DNA from: Candidatus Binatia bacterium
Lineage (GTDB): Bacteria; Desulfobacterota; Binatia; UBA1149; CAITLU01
Direction of reading: 5' to 3'
Assembly (NCBI GenBank): GCA_036493895.1
Contig: DASXOZ010000066.1
Span: 1-44,010 of the forward strand
DNA: 44,010 nt
Under the pieces are notes generated by a model, which was not told the origin of the DNA, searched no databases, and worked only from the letters and a program-made list of their open reading frames with translations. The translations under genes were made by a program, and so were the position numbers. How positions within the stretch are numbered: position 1 is the first letter of the stretch; every line of letters starts with the position of its first letter. This document shows positions 32,089-40,869 of the stretch, piece after piece.

Positions 32089-34001
32089 GGTACACCTCCA
32101 TCGCCGATGCGGCTGCGCTCGGCGAGCCATGCGGCGAATGCATCAACGGTCATCGGTTCCACCTGCGCTCCGCCGCGAAGCCGCGGCGCCACGGTGCCCG
32201 CCTCCACTTCCTTGTCGCCGACGACGGCGACCACCGGGATCTTGGCAGCCTGGGCCTCGCGGATCTTGAAGCCCAGCTTTTCGTTGCGAAGGTCGGCGCG
32301 CGCACGGAAGCCCGCGCCGCGCAGCTGGTTGGTCACCTGGCCGGCAAAGTCGTTCTGGCGGTCGGTGACGGTCACGAGCTGCACCTGGCAGGGCGCCAGC
32401 CAGAGCGGCAGCGCACCGGCCGTGTGTTCGATCAGGATGCCGAGGAAGCGCTCGAGCGAGCCGAGCACGGCGCGGTGGATCATCACCGGCCTCTGCTCCT
32501 TTCCGTCGCTGTCGATGTAGCGCAGCTCGAAACGCTCCGGCAGAGAGAAATCGAGCTGCACGGTGGAGAGCTGCCATTCGCGCCCGACCGCGTCGAACAC
32601 GCAGAAATCGATCTTCGGACCGTAGAACGCGCCGTCGCCGGCGTTGAGGCGATACGCGACGTTCTCGGAGGCGAGCACTTCGCGAAGCGCGCTCTCGGCG
32701 TGGGTCCACATCTCGTCGGAGCCGATCGACTTGTCGGGACGCGTCGAAAGATAGACGCGCGTCTCGGAGAAGCCGAAGGTCTCGTTCATGTGGCGGATCA
32801 TCTCGATGACGGCGCGGATCTCGCCCTGCACCTGCTCGGGCGCGCAGAAGATGTGCGCGTCGTCCTGGCAGAACGAGCGCACGCGCGTCAGGCCGTGCAC
32901 GACGCCGGAGCGCTCGAAGCGGTGCAGGCGGCCGAAGTCGGCAAAGCGGATCGGCAGCTCGCGGTACGAGTGCAGGTCTTCGCCGTACATCAGGCAGTGG
33001 GTCGGGCAGTTCATCGGCTTGACCGAGAACTCGCGGTCCTCCACCGACGTGAAGTACATGTTCTCGCGGTAGTTCTCGTAGTGCCCGGAGCGGTGCCAGA
33101 GATCGACGTCGAGCACCTGCGGCGTGATCACCTCGCGGTAGTCGTAGCGGCGGTACAGGCCGCGGATGTAGTCGATGAGCAGGTTGTAGACGAGAGCGCC
33201 GTCGGGATGGAAGAACGGGCTGCCGGGAGCCTCGCGGTGAAAGCTGAACAGGCCGAGCTGCTTGCCGAGGCGGCGGTGGTCGCGCCGCTTGGCTTCCTCG
33301 ATGCGCGCCAGGTGCTGCTCCAGGGCCTTGCGGTCCGCCCACGCAGTGCCGTAGATGCGCTGGAGCATCGGGTTTTTCTCGTCGCCTCGCCAGTACGCGC
33401 CGGCGACGCTGAGAAGCTTGAATGCACCGAGGCGGCCGGTCGACGGCACGTGAGGCCCGCGGCAGAGGTCGACGAAATCTCCCTGGCGGTAGAGCCCGAC
33501 GACGGCATCGGGAAGATCACGGATGATCTCGGCCTTGAAGGTCTCGCCCATCGACAGGAACAGCTTTGCGGCGTCGTCGCGCGTCCACTCCTCGCGGCGC
33601 ACCTCGTGATCCTCGGCGACGATCCTGGCCATCTCGGCTTCGATCTTCTCGAGGTCTTCGGGGACGAATCCGCGGTCGAACTTGAAGTCGTAGAAGAAGC
33701 CGTTCTCGATCACCGGGCCGATCGTGACCTGCGCTTCGGGGAACAGGCGCTTGACGGCGTGCGCGAGAAGATGGGCGGACGAGTGACGCAGGAGCTCGAG
33801 CCCTTCGTCGCTGTCGGGAAGGATCGGCGCGATGCTCGAGTCTTCCACCAGGGCGGTGGAGAGGTCGCGGGGCCGGCCGTCGATCAGCACCCCGATCGCA
33901 AGCTTGGCGACTTTGCCGCCAAGAAGCTCGCGCGCGGGAGTTCCCGCGGGGATGGTTCGAGCGCCGTCGCCGGGAAGGCTGACGGTGATCTGTTTCGACA
34001 T
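32085..34001 (-). CDS. thrS: Threonine-tRNA ligase
   Basis: A 638-residue ThrRS with an N-terminal TGS domain (about 1-63), an editing domain with H73, H77, C180 and H184 (HSSAH and CRGPH motifs), and a class II catalytic core with zinc ligands C332 (MNCPTH) and H383 (DDAHIF) plus a later His. The C-terminal anticodon-binding domain starts around residue 540. It charges tRNA-Thr and hydrolyses Ser-tRNA-Thr. It heads the thrS-infC-rpmI-rplT-pheS-pheT run, with its TAG stop overlapping the infC start. The ATG is at 34001. Confidence 0.97.
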   Translation of the reverse strand: MSKQITVSLPGDGARTIPAGTPARELLGGKVAKLAIGVLIDGRPRDLSTALVEDSSIAPILPDSDEGLELLRHSSAHLLAHAVKRLFPEAQVTIGPVIENGFFYDFKFDRGFVPEDLEKIEAEMARIVAEDHEVRREEWTRDDAAKLFLSMGETFKAEIIRDLPDAVVGLYRQGDFVDLCRGPHVPSTGRLGAFKLLSVAGAYWRGDEKNPMLQRIYGTAWADRKALEQHLARIEEAKRRDHRRLGKQLGLFSFHREAPGSPFFHPDGALVYNLLIDYIRGLYRRYDYREVITPQVLDVDLWHRSGHYENYRENMYFTSVEDREFSVKPMNCPTHCLMYGEDLHSYRELPIRFADFGRLHRFERSGVVHGLTRVRSFCQDDAHIFCAPEQVQGEIRAVIEMIRHMNETFGFSETRVYLSTRPDKSIGSDEMWTHAESALREVLASENVAYRLNAGDGAFYGPKIDFCVFDAVGREWQLSTVQLDFSLPERFELRYIDSDGKEQRPVMIHRAVLGSLERFLGILIEHTAGALPLWLAPCQVQLVTVTDRQNDFAGQVTNQLRGAGFRARADLRNEKLGFKIREAQAAKIPVVAVVGDKEVEAGTVAPRLRGGAQVEPMTVDAFAAWLAERSRIGDGGVP

Positions 34002-34127
34002 GCTCTTCTGCGCCCGCTGGCCGAGGGTCGGTGGTGGGAGATCGCTGAAGCGATTCTTCTGGCCCCATGACCGGCCGCTTGCGGCCCTGCTCGTCTCCGT
34101 CCTGCTTCAGACTTCGTGCAAACTTTC

Positions 34128-34202
<75 letters not shown>

Positions 34203-34605
34203 ACAGGCCACCGCTCCGGAGCCCGCAAGCGCTTGGCTTGCGTTCCCGGGCTGCGAGTGGACCGGCTCTGCTAACAACGCCGGCGCGGGGAGTCAATCGC
34301 CAAGTCGCCGTCCCAGCATGGGTTTGGACGCAGCCAGGCGGCGGCACCGGGGCCGGACGCCGATAAGGGCCCATCTGCTTCGTTGTCGGCGCTACGTTCG
34401 CTCCGGCGTACAGGAGCGAGCCGCGAAACATTGAGCGGCGAGCGCCTGCGCTCACTTACGCGCCTCCGCCTCGCATCTGGACCCTTCTCGGCGCCCGGCT
34501 CGCAGATACGCTCTTCGAGAGTTGGGGCCGGGCCCGGCGCGAATCGCGTGCCGGTGCGGGACCCCGGCTCGCTCGGCTGCCGGGGACCCCGTAGGATGCC
34601 GCTTC
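34203..34605. other. Gene-free stretch upstream of the AI-2E-family permease
   Basis: No coding sequence is convincing in these 403 bases. Near its end an imperfect GC-rich hairpin (around 34556-34592, GGACCCCGGC opposite GCCGGGGACCCC) sits shortly before the ATG of the permease gene and may affect ribosome access. An extension of the permease frame to 34522 adds only a Pro/Arg-rich tail with no resemblance, so it is treated as leader. The promoter was not resolved. Confidence 0.45.
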
Positions 34606-35691
34606 ATGCAGCGCGCCGAGCCGTTCGCGACGCAGTTCCTGATCGTCGTCCTCGTCGGCCTGGTGCTGCTCGTCGGTGCCTTCCTGCTGCCGTACGCGAC
34701 GCCGATCGCCTGGGCCTGCGTCCTGGCGGCGGTCTTCTACCCCGTCTACAGCCTGCTGCTGAAGTCGATGCCGGCGCGGCCGAGCCTCGTGGCTGCCCTG
34801 ATGACCGTGGTCGTGCTGGCCCTGGCCGTTGTCCCGGCCCTGCTGCTGACCGGCGTCGTCGCCCACGAGACGATCGGCGCCTACCGCGTCGCGGCTGACT
34901 ACATCGTCGAGCACAAGGTCCAGTTCTTCGACGACCTGAGCCACCACTGGATCGTCGCGCCGGTGTGGAACTGGGTGCACGACCACTTCTCCGACAGCGA
35001 CCTCGACCCGACGTCCCTCGGTCTTTCCGGGCTGCGCTGGCTCAGCGAATTTGCCGCCGCCAACGCGGCGCAGGTCGCGCGCAACGTGCTCGGCTTCGTC
35101 ATCGGGCTCGGCGTGCTGACCTTTACGCTGTTCTTCGCGTTCCGCGACGGTGCGGCAATGGTGGCGTACTTCGAGGAGTCGCTGCCGATGGACAGCGGCG
35201 ACCGGCGCCGCCTGTTCTCGCGACTCCAGACGACGCTGCTGGCCGTCGTGCAAGGTCTCGCCGCGACTGCACTGCTGCAGGCCGTGCTGCTCGGCGCCGC
35301 CTACTGGGCGCTGTCCGTGCCGTACGCCCTGCTGCTCGCGGTCGTCTCTTTCGCACTGGCGTTCGTTCCTGTCGGCGGGTCGGCGATCCTGTGGCTGCCG
35401 GTCGCGATTGGCCTCTACATCGGCGGCGCGTGGGTGCGCGGAACGATCCTGCTCGCGTGGGGAGGAGGTGTCGTCTCGCTGATCGACAACTTCGTGCGGC
35501 CGCTCGTGATCGGCGGCCAGGCCGAGCTGCCGACGCCGCTCCTGTTCTTCGGGATTCTCGGCGGGCTGCAGATCTACGGCTTCGTCGGCGTGTTCGCAGG
35601 GCCGGCGACGGTGGCTGCCTTCCTGTCGGTGGTCTCGATCTACCGCGAAAGGCTGCTCGAGCTGCACGGGCCGGCGCAGCCGCCGCCGTAG
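34606..35691 (+). CDS. AI-2E family transporter (PerM/TqsA type)
   Basis: A 361-residue membrane protein from the ATG at 34606 (MQRAEPFATQFLIVVLVGLV). It has about eight hydrophobic segments and the family's C-terminal pattern, with FAFVPVGGSAILWLP-like and GGVVSLIDNFVRPLVIGG segments, the latter being the most conserved stretch. Members export or exchange small molecules: TqsA exports autoinducer-2, others are Na+(Li+)/H+ antiporters. Substrate cannot be assigned. It converges on the DUF1329 gene, with only 25 bases between. Confidence 0.85.
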   Translation: MQRAEPFATQFLIVVLVGLVLLVGAFLLPYATPIAWACVLAAVFYPVYSLLLKSMPARPSLVAALMTVVVLALAVVPALLLTGVVAHETIGAYRVAADYIVEHKVQFFDDLSHHWIVAPVWNWVHDHFSDSDLDPTSLGLSGLRWLSEFAAANAAQVARNVLGFVIGLGVLTFTLFFAFRDGAAMVAYFEESLPMDSGDRRRLFSRLQTTLLAVVQGLAATALLQAVLLGAAYWALSVPYALLLAVVSFALAFVPVGGSAILWLPVAIGLYIGGAWVRGTILLAWGGGVVSLIDNFVRPLVIGGQAELPTPLLFFGILGGLQIYGFVGVFAGPATVAAFLSVVSIYRERLLELHGPAQPPP

Positions 35692-35716
35692 CAGATCGCG
35701 TCCATCGCCGGCGCCC

Positions 35717-36997
35717 TCAGCGTCCCGTTTCGATCAGTCCCGGCACCGAGTACCACTCTTCGCCGGCCGACTGCGGCTTGTCGAAGCCGATGTCGATGTA
35801 CCAGCCCGGCTCGTCCTGGAAGGCTATGCCCGGAATCGCCGCGCGCGTGCCGTGCATGAGCTGCATGTCGATGACGCTGAACGCATAGATGAACATGCGC
35901 GGTTCAGGGTACTCGTAGCCCACGTTCGGGTTGGGCAGAGTGGACGTGCGGATGCTCTGCATCACGACTTTCCAGAGCTGCTCGTTCTGGTCGTAAAGGT
36001 CGGAGTAGATGATGAAGTTGGTTTCCTTGTCGACGTAGATCACGCGCTTGCTGTATGCGTAGCCGGGCACTTTCGGCTTGCCTTCGATGATCCAAACCGA
36101 AGGACGCACCTCCCAGCTCTCGCAGAACGTCATGCCGCCGTCCTTCTTGCAGGGCTCCGGCGGAAGGCGCTTGCCGTGCAAGGAGGCGAGCATCGGCTTC
36201 TCGCCGATCAGCTTCCAGTCGAACCATGGGATCTGCCCCGCATAGCCGCCGTACGAATCGACGTCGATGTCCTGGCCGAAAAGGGCATCGCTTCGTTGCG
36301 CGCTCGACAGCCGGCGCACGCGCCGCAGCGTCGGCAGGTAGAGCCACGTGTCGTCCTGGCGCAGCTGGTCGAGGTAGCGGATGTTGACGCCGCCGACGCC
36401 CTTCAGGTCGAACGGCTCGATCAGCGGGTGAAGGCCCGACTTGCGGAACGCCTGGTCCTTGTTGTCGGTGAACGCGGGGACCGGCGGCCAGTGGAGTCGG
36501 CCGGTGAACTGCAGGATTCGCAGCCAGTCGGCGACGAAGTGGCGCTCGACCTGGTAGTGGCGATTGTTGTTCGCGTCGACGTAAAGCGAGCCGGTATCGG
36601 CATCGACCAGGTGAAGGTTCAGGTCATCGGTAAAATAGTGGGTGTCGAGGAAGTCGTACATGATCTTGACGGCCGCTTTCGGGTCGTCGCTCGACACGGT
36701 CGGGAACGGCTTGGCGGACACCCAGTTGACCAGCTCGTTCTTGTCGTCGAGCGTGACCTGCCCGGAGTACTTCTCGGTAGCCTTCAGGTAGTCGGAAGGA
36801 ATCGGGATCTTCTCGTAGGGGACGATCTTCAGGTCCATGCCGTTGTGCACCGCCCACAGGACGCCCGGTGCGACGAGGTCCTTGACGGTGTCGGCGTTGT
36901 CCTTGGTGATGGTCTGGCCGGGAGTGACGACGTCGGCTGCCCGTGCCGTCACTGCTGTCAGAAGAAGTCCCAGTACCGCAAGCGTTGCCCTGGTCAT
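35717..36997 (-). CDS. DUF1329 family exported protein
   Basis: A 426-residue protein with a signal peptide (MTRATLAVLGLLLTAVTARA) from the ATG at 36997; the open frame upstream is not family-like. The body matches DUF1329: WYLPTLRRVRRLS-like segment (DDTWLYLPTLRRVRRLSS), SYGGYAGQIPWFDWKLIGEKPML, and ESWEVRPSVWIIEGKPKVPGYAY. DUF1329 proteins have an LolA/LolB-like beta fold and are often near RND exporters or outer-membrane proteins; their ligand is unknown, probably hydrophobic. No RND gene is adjacent here. It is transcribed toward the AI-2E-family gene. Confidence 0.88.
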   Translation of the reverse strand: MTRATLAVLGLLLTAVTARAADVVTPGQTITKDNADTVKDLVAPGVLWAVHNGMDLKIVPYEKIPIPSDYLKATEKYSGQVTLDDKNELVNWVSAKPFPTVSSDDPKAAVKIMYDFLDTHYFTDDLNLHLVDADTGSLYVDANNNRHYQVERHFVADWLRILQFTGRLHWPPVPAFTDNKDQAFRKSGLHPLIEPFDLKGVGGVNIRYLDQLRQDDTWLYLPTLRRVRRLSSAQRSDALFGQDIDVDSYGGYAGQIPWFDWKLIGEKPMLASLHGKRLPPEPCKKDGGMTFCESWEVRPSVWIIEGKPKVPGYAYSKRVIYVDKETNFIIYSDLYDQNEQLWKVVMQSIRTSTLPNPNVGYEYPEPRMFIYAFSVIDMQLMHGTRAAIPGIAFQDEPGWYIDIGFDKPQSAGEEWYSVPGLIETGR

Positions 36998-37057
36998 GGC
37001 CGCTGCACCCCTCTTCGCCGATCTACGCGAGCAGATTGCTGCCCCGCGCGTCGCTCC

Positions 37058-37086
37058 CGTGGCGGCGCCGAAGCGGCGTCGCCACG
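37058..37086 (-). terminator. Strong hairpin downstream of rplI
   Basis: Thirteen-base arms (37058-37070 and 37074-37086) pair around a 3-base loop with a single mismatch, 15 bases after the rplI stop. No T tract follows on the minus strand, so it is likely a processing or stability hairpin or a Rho-aided end of the ribosomal operon. Confidence 0.4.
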
Positions 37087-37100
37087 AGTGCGAACGATGC

Positions 37101-37601
37101 TCAGGCCTGCGGCTCGACCGCTTCCTCTTCGTGTTCGTCTCCGCCCTCGAGAACTCCGCCGAGGGCTTTGACCGAAAGCGCAACCGAGGCCGTGATGTCC
37201 TGCCCGACCCGTACGAGCACCGTGAACTGCCCGATCTCCTTGATCGGCTCCTTCAGCTCGATGCGGCGCCGGTCGATCTCGAGACCTTTCTCGACGATCA
37301 GCCGATGTACGTCAATGTTGGTCACCGATCCGAACAGCTTTCCGCCGCGGCCGGCGCGCGCCTCGATTTCGAGCTTCATGGCCTTGAGCGTGTCGGCCAA
37401 CCGTTCGTAGGTGCCGCGCTCGCGCTGCTTCTTGATCTCGATCAGCGCCTTGTCGTGCGCGAGGCGAGTCAGGCTGCGACGGTCCGCCGGCACGGCCAGC
37501 CCTTGCGGGAACAGGTAGTTTCGCGCGTAGCCCGGCTTGACGCGGACGACCTCGCCGATGATTCCCAGCGAAGGGACGTCTTCTTTCAGGATCACTTCCA
37601 T
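37101..37601 (-). CDS. rplI: 50S ribosomal protein L9
   Basis: A 166-residue L9 with the conserved N-terminal RNA-binding domain (MEVILKEDVPSLGIIGEVVR, then VKPGYARNYLFPQGLA), a long central helix and a C-terminal domain. An acidic tail (EGGDEHEEEAVEPQA) extends the usual length by about 15 residues. It is last in prs-rplY-pth-rpsF-rpsR-rplI, 19 bases after rpsR. Confidence 0.96.
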   Translation of the reverse strand: MEVILKEDVPSLGIIGEVVRVKPGYARNYLFPQGLAVPADRRSLTRLAHDKALIEIKKQRERGTYERLADTLKAMKLEIEARAGRGGKLFGSVTNIDVHRLIVEKGLEIDRRRIELKEPIKEIGQFTVLVRVGQDITASVALSVKALGGVLEGGDEHEEEAVEPQA

Positions 37602-37620
37602 GATCGATCCTCCCCGCGCC

Positions 37621-37926
37621 TCAGCTGGCGGCGTACGGCAGCAGCGCGACGTTGCGCGCGCGTTTGATTGCCACCGTCAGGCTGCGCTGGTGCTTGGCGC
37701 AGGTGCCGGTCGTGCGGCTGGGAACGATGCGGCCGCGCTCGCTGACGAAGGTCTCGAGCACTTCCGACCACTTGTAGTCGAGAGGCAGCGACTTCTCGGC
37801 GCAGAAGCGGCAAACGCGCCGCCGCCCGCGCGAGCGGCCGAAGCGGCCTCGCGGCTTGCGTTCGCGCGCGCCGCCGCCGCCCTTGTCGTCGCGATCCCGG
37901 TCTCTCCTGTCCTCGCCCTCGCTCAT
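37621..37926 (-). CDS. rpsR: 30S ribosomal protein S18, zinc-binding form
   Basis: A 101-residue S18. The core [15 protein letters not shown] and [19 protein letters not shown] is conserved; C-x2-C together with C-x2-H indicates the zinc-containing (C+) form of S18. The N terminus is extended by about 35 Gly/Arg/Asp-rich residues ([20 protein letters not shown]). The ATG overlaps the rpsF stop (ATGA), giving coupling. It binds S6 and 16S rRNA on the platform. Confidence 0.95.
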   Translation of the reverse strand: MSEGEDRRDRDRDDKGGGGARERKPRGRFGRSRGRRRVCRFCAEKSLPLDYKWSEVLETFVSERGRIVPSRTTGTCAKHQRSLTVAIKRARNVALLPYAAS

Positions 37927-38363
37927 GACTGCATCTCTCCTGCTTCGGTGGGCTCGCCGCCTTCGACCGTTTCCGGGCTTGCCTGCGCGGGCTGCTCTTC
38001 ACGCGGTGACGAACGCATCTCGTGCAGCGGCGCATCGCGCCGGTCGTAGTGCTCACGCACGCGCGGCTCGGGCAGGCCCGTGTGATCCTGCTGGACACTG
38101 ACGAAGCGCAGCACGCCTTCGACGATGCGCAGGTTGCGCTCGAGCTCTTTTACGGCCTGCGGCTCGGCGCGGTACTCGAACAGGTGGTAGTGCCCCTGCT
38201 TCTGCTTGCCGATGGAGTACGCGAGATCGCGAACTCCCCAGTCCCTCTTCTCGTCGACGGCTCCGCCTTCGCCGACGATCACGGACTCGAAGCGCGACAG
38301 CAGCTTGTCGGCTTCGGTTCCGAGGTCGGTGCGCAGCACCACCAGTGTCTCGTATGGTCGCAT
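37923..38363 (-). CDS. rpsF: 30S ribosomal protein S6
   Basis: A 146-residue S6 starting [20 protein letters not shown], with the alpha/beta core ([22 protein letters not shown]) and a long Glu/Pro-rich C-terminal tail. It dimerises with S18 on the small subunit. It lies 15 bases after pth and overlaps rpsR by four bases (ATGA). Confidence 0.95.
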   Translation of the reverse strand: MRPYETLVVLRTDLGTEADKLLSRFESVIVGEGGAVDEKRDWGVRDLAYSIGKQKQGHYHLFEYRAEPQAVKELERNLRIVEGVLRFVSVQQDHTGLPEPRVREHYDRRDAPLHEMRSSPREEQPAQASPETVEGGEPTEAGEMQS

Positions 38364-38378
38364 GGGTTTCCTTCTCGC

Positions 38379-38984
38379 TCAGGCGCCGGCCAGCTCGGGC
38401 CTGGCTCCGTTGAATGCCTGCATCGCGGCGGTGACGCCGCGGTCGACGATCGTCTCGACAGCATCGGCCGCCAGCGCGATCGCATCGCGGGCGGCCTGTT
38501 TCTCATCTTCGGTGAAGGGCGACAGCACGTGGTCGATGACCTCGCAGCCCGCGGGTGGCCGGCCGATGCCGACGCGCACGCGCACGAACGCGCTCGTGCC
38601 GATCTCTTCGGCGATCGACGCAATTCCGCGATGGCCCCCGCTGCCGCCTTCGGGGCGGACGCGGATGCGACCGAGGTCGAGGTCGAGGTCGTCGTGGACG
38701 GCGATCAGACTCCCGGGCGTAAGCCCGAGATCCTCGAGGAGTGCGGCCACTGCGCGGCCGCTGGCGTTCATGAACGTCTGCGGTTTCATCAACAACACCA
38801 TGGAGCGGCCGAGCTCGACTCGGGCCGTCAGCGCAAGGAATTCCCGGCGCCGGATGTCGCTACCTTTTCTGGCGGCAAGCACGTCGACCGTATCGAAGCC
38901 GACGTTATGCCGCGTCCCTTCGTATTGCCCGCCCGGGTTGCCGAGTCCAGCGACCACGAAGGCGGGGCGCGGACTTCCCTGCAC
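38379..38984 (-). CDS. pth: Peptidyl-tRNA hydrolase
   Basis: A 201-residue Pth. VAGLGNPGGQYEGTRHNVGF (11-30) includes the catalytic His (H26). Further motifs: KPQTFMNASGRAVA, AVHDDLDLDLGRIR and GGSGGHRGIASI. It recycles peptidyl-tRNAs that fall off ribosomes. The order prs-rplY-pth is the common one in proteobacteria and fits here. Confidence 0.97.
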   Translation of the reverse strand: MQGSPRPAFVVAGLGNPGGQYEGTRHNVGFDTVDVLAARKGSDIRRREFLALTARVELGRSMVLLMKPQTFMNASGRAVAALLEDLGLTPGSLIAVHDDLDLDLGRIRVRPEGGSGGHRGIASIAEEIGTSAFVRVRVGIGRPPAGCEVIDHVLSPFTEDEKQAARDAIALAADAVETIVDRGVTAAMQAFNGARPELAGA

Positions 38985-39004
38985 GGCGGCGTCGCGTGAC
39001 GGCG

Positions 39005-39652
39005 TCAGCTGGCGGCCGGCGTGGCCGCACCCGCCGCGGGCGCTGCCGCGGCTGCTTCAGTGGTTTCGGCCGTGGGAGCCCCTTCGGCGGCTTCCTTCGT
39101 CGGCGGCAGCACCGAGACGATCGTGAAGTTGTCCTGGTAGATCGCCTCGACGCCCTCGGGCAGCGCGACGTCGGCGATGTGCACCGAGTCGTGAATGCCG
39201 AGCTCGGTGACGTCGATGTCGATGTGCTCGGGCAGGTTGCCCGGCAGCGCCCGGACCTCGATCTCGCGCCGCACCGGCTGCAGGATCCCGCCTTCGCCGA
39301 CGACGCCCTTGGCCTTGCCGGTGAACGAGATCGCGACGGCCGCCGTTACCGGCGTGTTGGCGTCGACGCGAAGGAAATCGACGTGGATCGGCGCACCCGA
39401 AACGGGATGTCCCTGGATGTCCTGGATCAGCGCCAGGCCCTGGTCGAGCGCGGCTTCGACCGACTTGAGCTTGATCAGGTGGGCGCCGTGGCCGCTCAGG
39501 CCGCTCTTGGAAAACTCGTGGGCGTCGACCTTGACGCAGACGTTGGCGGTGCCGGCGCCGTAAAGAACGCCGGGGATCGCTCCGGCGCGGCGAAGGCGAC
39601 GCGGGGACTCGCCCACGGCCCTGGATTCGACTGAAAGTTCGATGCTTCGCAT
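39005..39652 (-). CDS. rplY: 50S ribosomal protein L25/Ctc (long form)
   Basis: A 215-residue L25/Ctc. The N-terminal 5S-rRNA-binding domain (MRSIELSVESRAVGESPRRLRRAGAIPGVLYG) is followed by the TL5/Ctc C-terminal domain, ending in an Ala-rich tail. The long form is usual in delta-lineages and Gram-positives; Escherichia coli L25 has only the first domain. Located between prs and pth. Confidence 0.95.
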   Translation of the reverse strand: MRSIELSVESRAVGESPRRLRRAGAIPGVLYGAGTANVCVKVDAHEFSKSGLSGHGAHLIKLKSVEAALDQGLALIQDIQGHPVSGAPIHVDFLRVDANTPVTAAVAISFTGKAKGVVGEGGILQPVRREIEVRALPGNLPEHIDIDVTELGIHDSVHIADVALPEGVEAIYQDNFTIVSVLPPTKEAAEGAPTAETTEAAAAAPAAGAATPAAS

Positions 39653-39688
39653 GAGATCTCCGTTTGGGTTCTTTCGGGTGTTCGCGTC

Positions 39689-40630
39689 CTACTCGAACAG
39701 CGAGCTGATGGATTCTTCCTGGTGGGTGCGCCGGATCGCTTCTGCGATGAACGGTGCAACCGAGACGATGCGGATTTTCGGATTCGCGCGCACCTGTTCG
39801 CACGGCGCGATCGTGTCGGTGGTGATCACGGTATCGAGCTTCGACTGGGCGATCCTTTCGACGGCCGGACCCGACAGCACTCCGTGAGTCGTGCACGCGA
39901 GCACGCGCGTGGCCCCCGCTTCGATGATCGCGGAGGCGGCCGCACAAACGGTTCCTGCAGTGTCGATCATGTCGTCGATGATCACGGCGGCGCATCCGGT
40001 GACGTCACCGATGATGCGCATCTCCTCGACCTGGTTCGCACGCACGCGGCGCTTGTCGATGATGGCCAGCGTGGCATCGAGGCGCTTGGCATAAGCGCGC
40101 GCTCTTTCCACGCCGCCTGCATCGGGAGAAACGACGGCGAGCGGCATCCCCTTGACGGCCTGGGAAATGTGGGGGAGCAGTACCGGATTCGAGTAGAGGT
40201 TGTCCACCGGCACGTTGAAAAAGCCCTGGATCTGCCCCGCGTGCAGCTCCATCGTCATCACTCTCGACGCTCCGGCCGTGACGATCAGGTCGGCCACCAG
40301 CTTGGCACTGATCGGTACCCGGGGCGAAACCTTGCGGTCCTGGCGGGCGTACCCGTAGTAGGGCACCACCGCCGTCACTCGCGCCGCCGACGCCCTCTTG
40401 AGGGCATCGAGCATCAGCAGCAACTCCATCAGGTGGTCGTTGCCCGGCGTGGACGTGGATTGCACGACGAAGACGTCGCCGCCGCGCACGTTGTCGTGGA
40501 TTTCCACGAAAATTTCGCCGTCGCTGAAGCGCCGGATCTCGGCGCGACCGCGTGCAACACCGAGATGCGCACAGATGGCATCGGCAAGTCCCAAGCTGGC
40601 GTTGCCTGCGAAGACCTGGATGGAGTTCAT
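39689..40630 (-). CDS. prs: Ribose-phosphate pyrophosphokinase
   Basis: A 313-residue class I PRPP synthase, normal length. The ATP and flexible-loop region is [18 protein letters not shown] (91-108), with a catalytic H130 ([12 protein letters not shown]), and the ribose-phosphate loop [12 protein letters not shown] (216-227). It makes PRPP for nucleotide, His and Trp synthesis and for apt in this window. It is at the head of the rplY-pth-ribosomal group and follows tRNA-Gln and ispE on the same strand. Confidence 0.97.
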   Translation of the reverse strand: MNSIQVFAGNASLGLADAICAHLGVARGRAEIRRFSDGEIFVEIHDNVRGGDVFVVQSTSTPGNDHLMELLLMLDALKRASAARVTAVVPYYGYARQDRKVSPRVPISAKLVADLIVTAGASRVMTMELHAGQIQGFFNVPVDNLYSNPVLLPHISQAVKGMPLAVVSPDAGGVERARAYAKRLDATLAIIDKRRVRANQVEEMRIIGDVTGCAAVIIDDMIDTAGTVCAAASAIIEAGATRVLACTTHGVLSGPAVERIAQSKLDTVITTDTIAPCEQVRANPKIRIVSVAPFIAEAIRRTHQEESISSLFE

Positions 40631-40771
40631 TGGCTGAGGGGCTTCCTGCTCGAAATGCTCGAAGTGCCTGATCGCCTGAAATGAGTTGCCGCCGCGTCCG
40701 CTGCCGTCGTGTTCTGCTTGAACGACAGCCGCGATCTTCCCGTCCCTGCTAACTGTTCTCCGGCGCCGGCA

Positions 40772-40845
40772 CTGGGCGGGAAGGATTCGAACCTTCGAAT
40801 GCCGGAACCAAAATCCGGTGCCTTACCGGGCTTGGCGACCGCCCA
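40772..40845 (-). tRNA. tRNA-Gln(TTG), no encoded CCA
   Basis: A complete cloverleaf on the minus strand: acceptor TGGGCGG/CCGCCCA, D arm with GCCAAGCCCGGTAAGGC, anticodon stem CCGGA/TCCGG, loop TTTTGGT giving anticodon TTG, and T arm with GTTCGAATC. Discriminator G is followed by TGC, so CCA is not encoded, unlike the other four tRNAs in the window. It lies between ispE and prs. Confidence 0.95.
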
Positions 40846-40869
40846 TCGAGCCGCGCCGCTACGTGGCCG

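Noticed and set aside
37621..37731. Possible extra RNA element (riboswitch or S6:S18 leader) around rpsF/rpsR
   Set aside because: pth ends 15 bases before rpsF and rpsF overlaps rpsR, leaving no room for a leader; no conserved structure could be recognised by eye.
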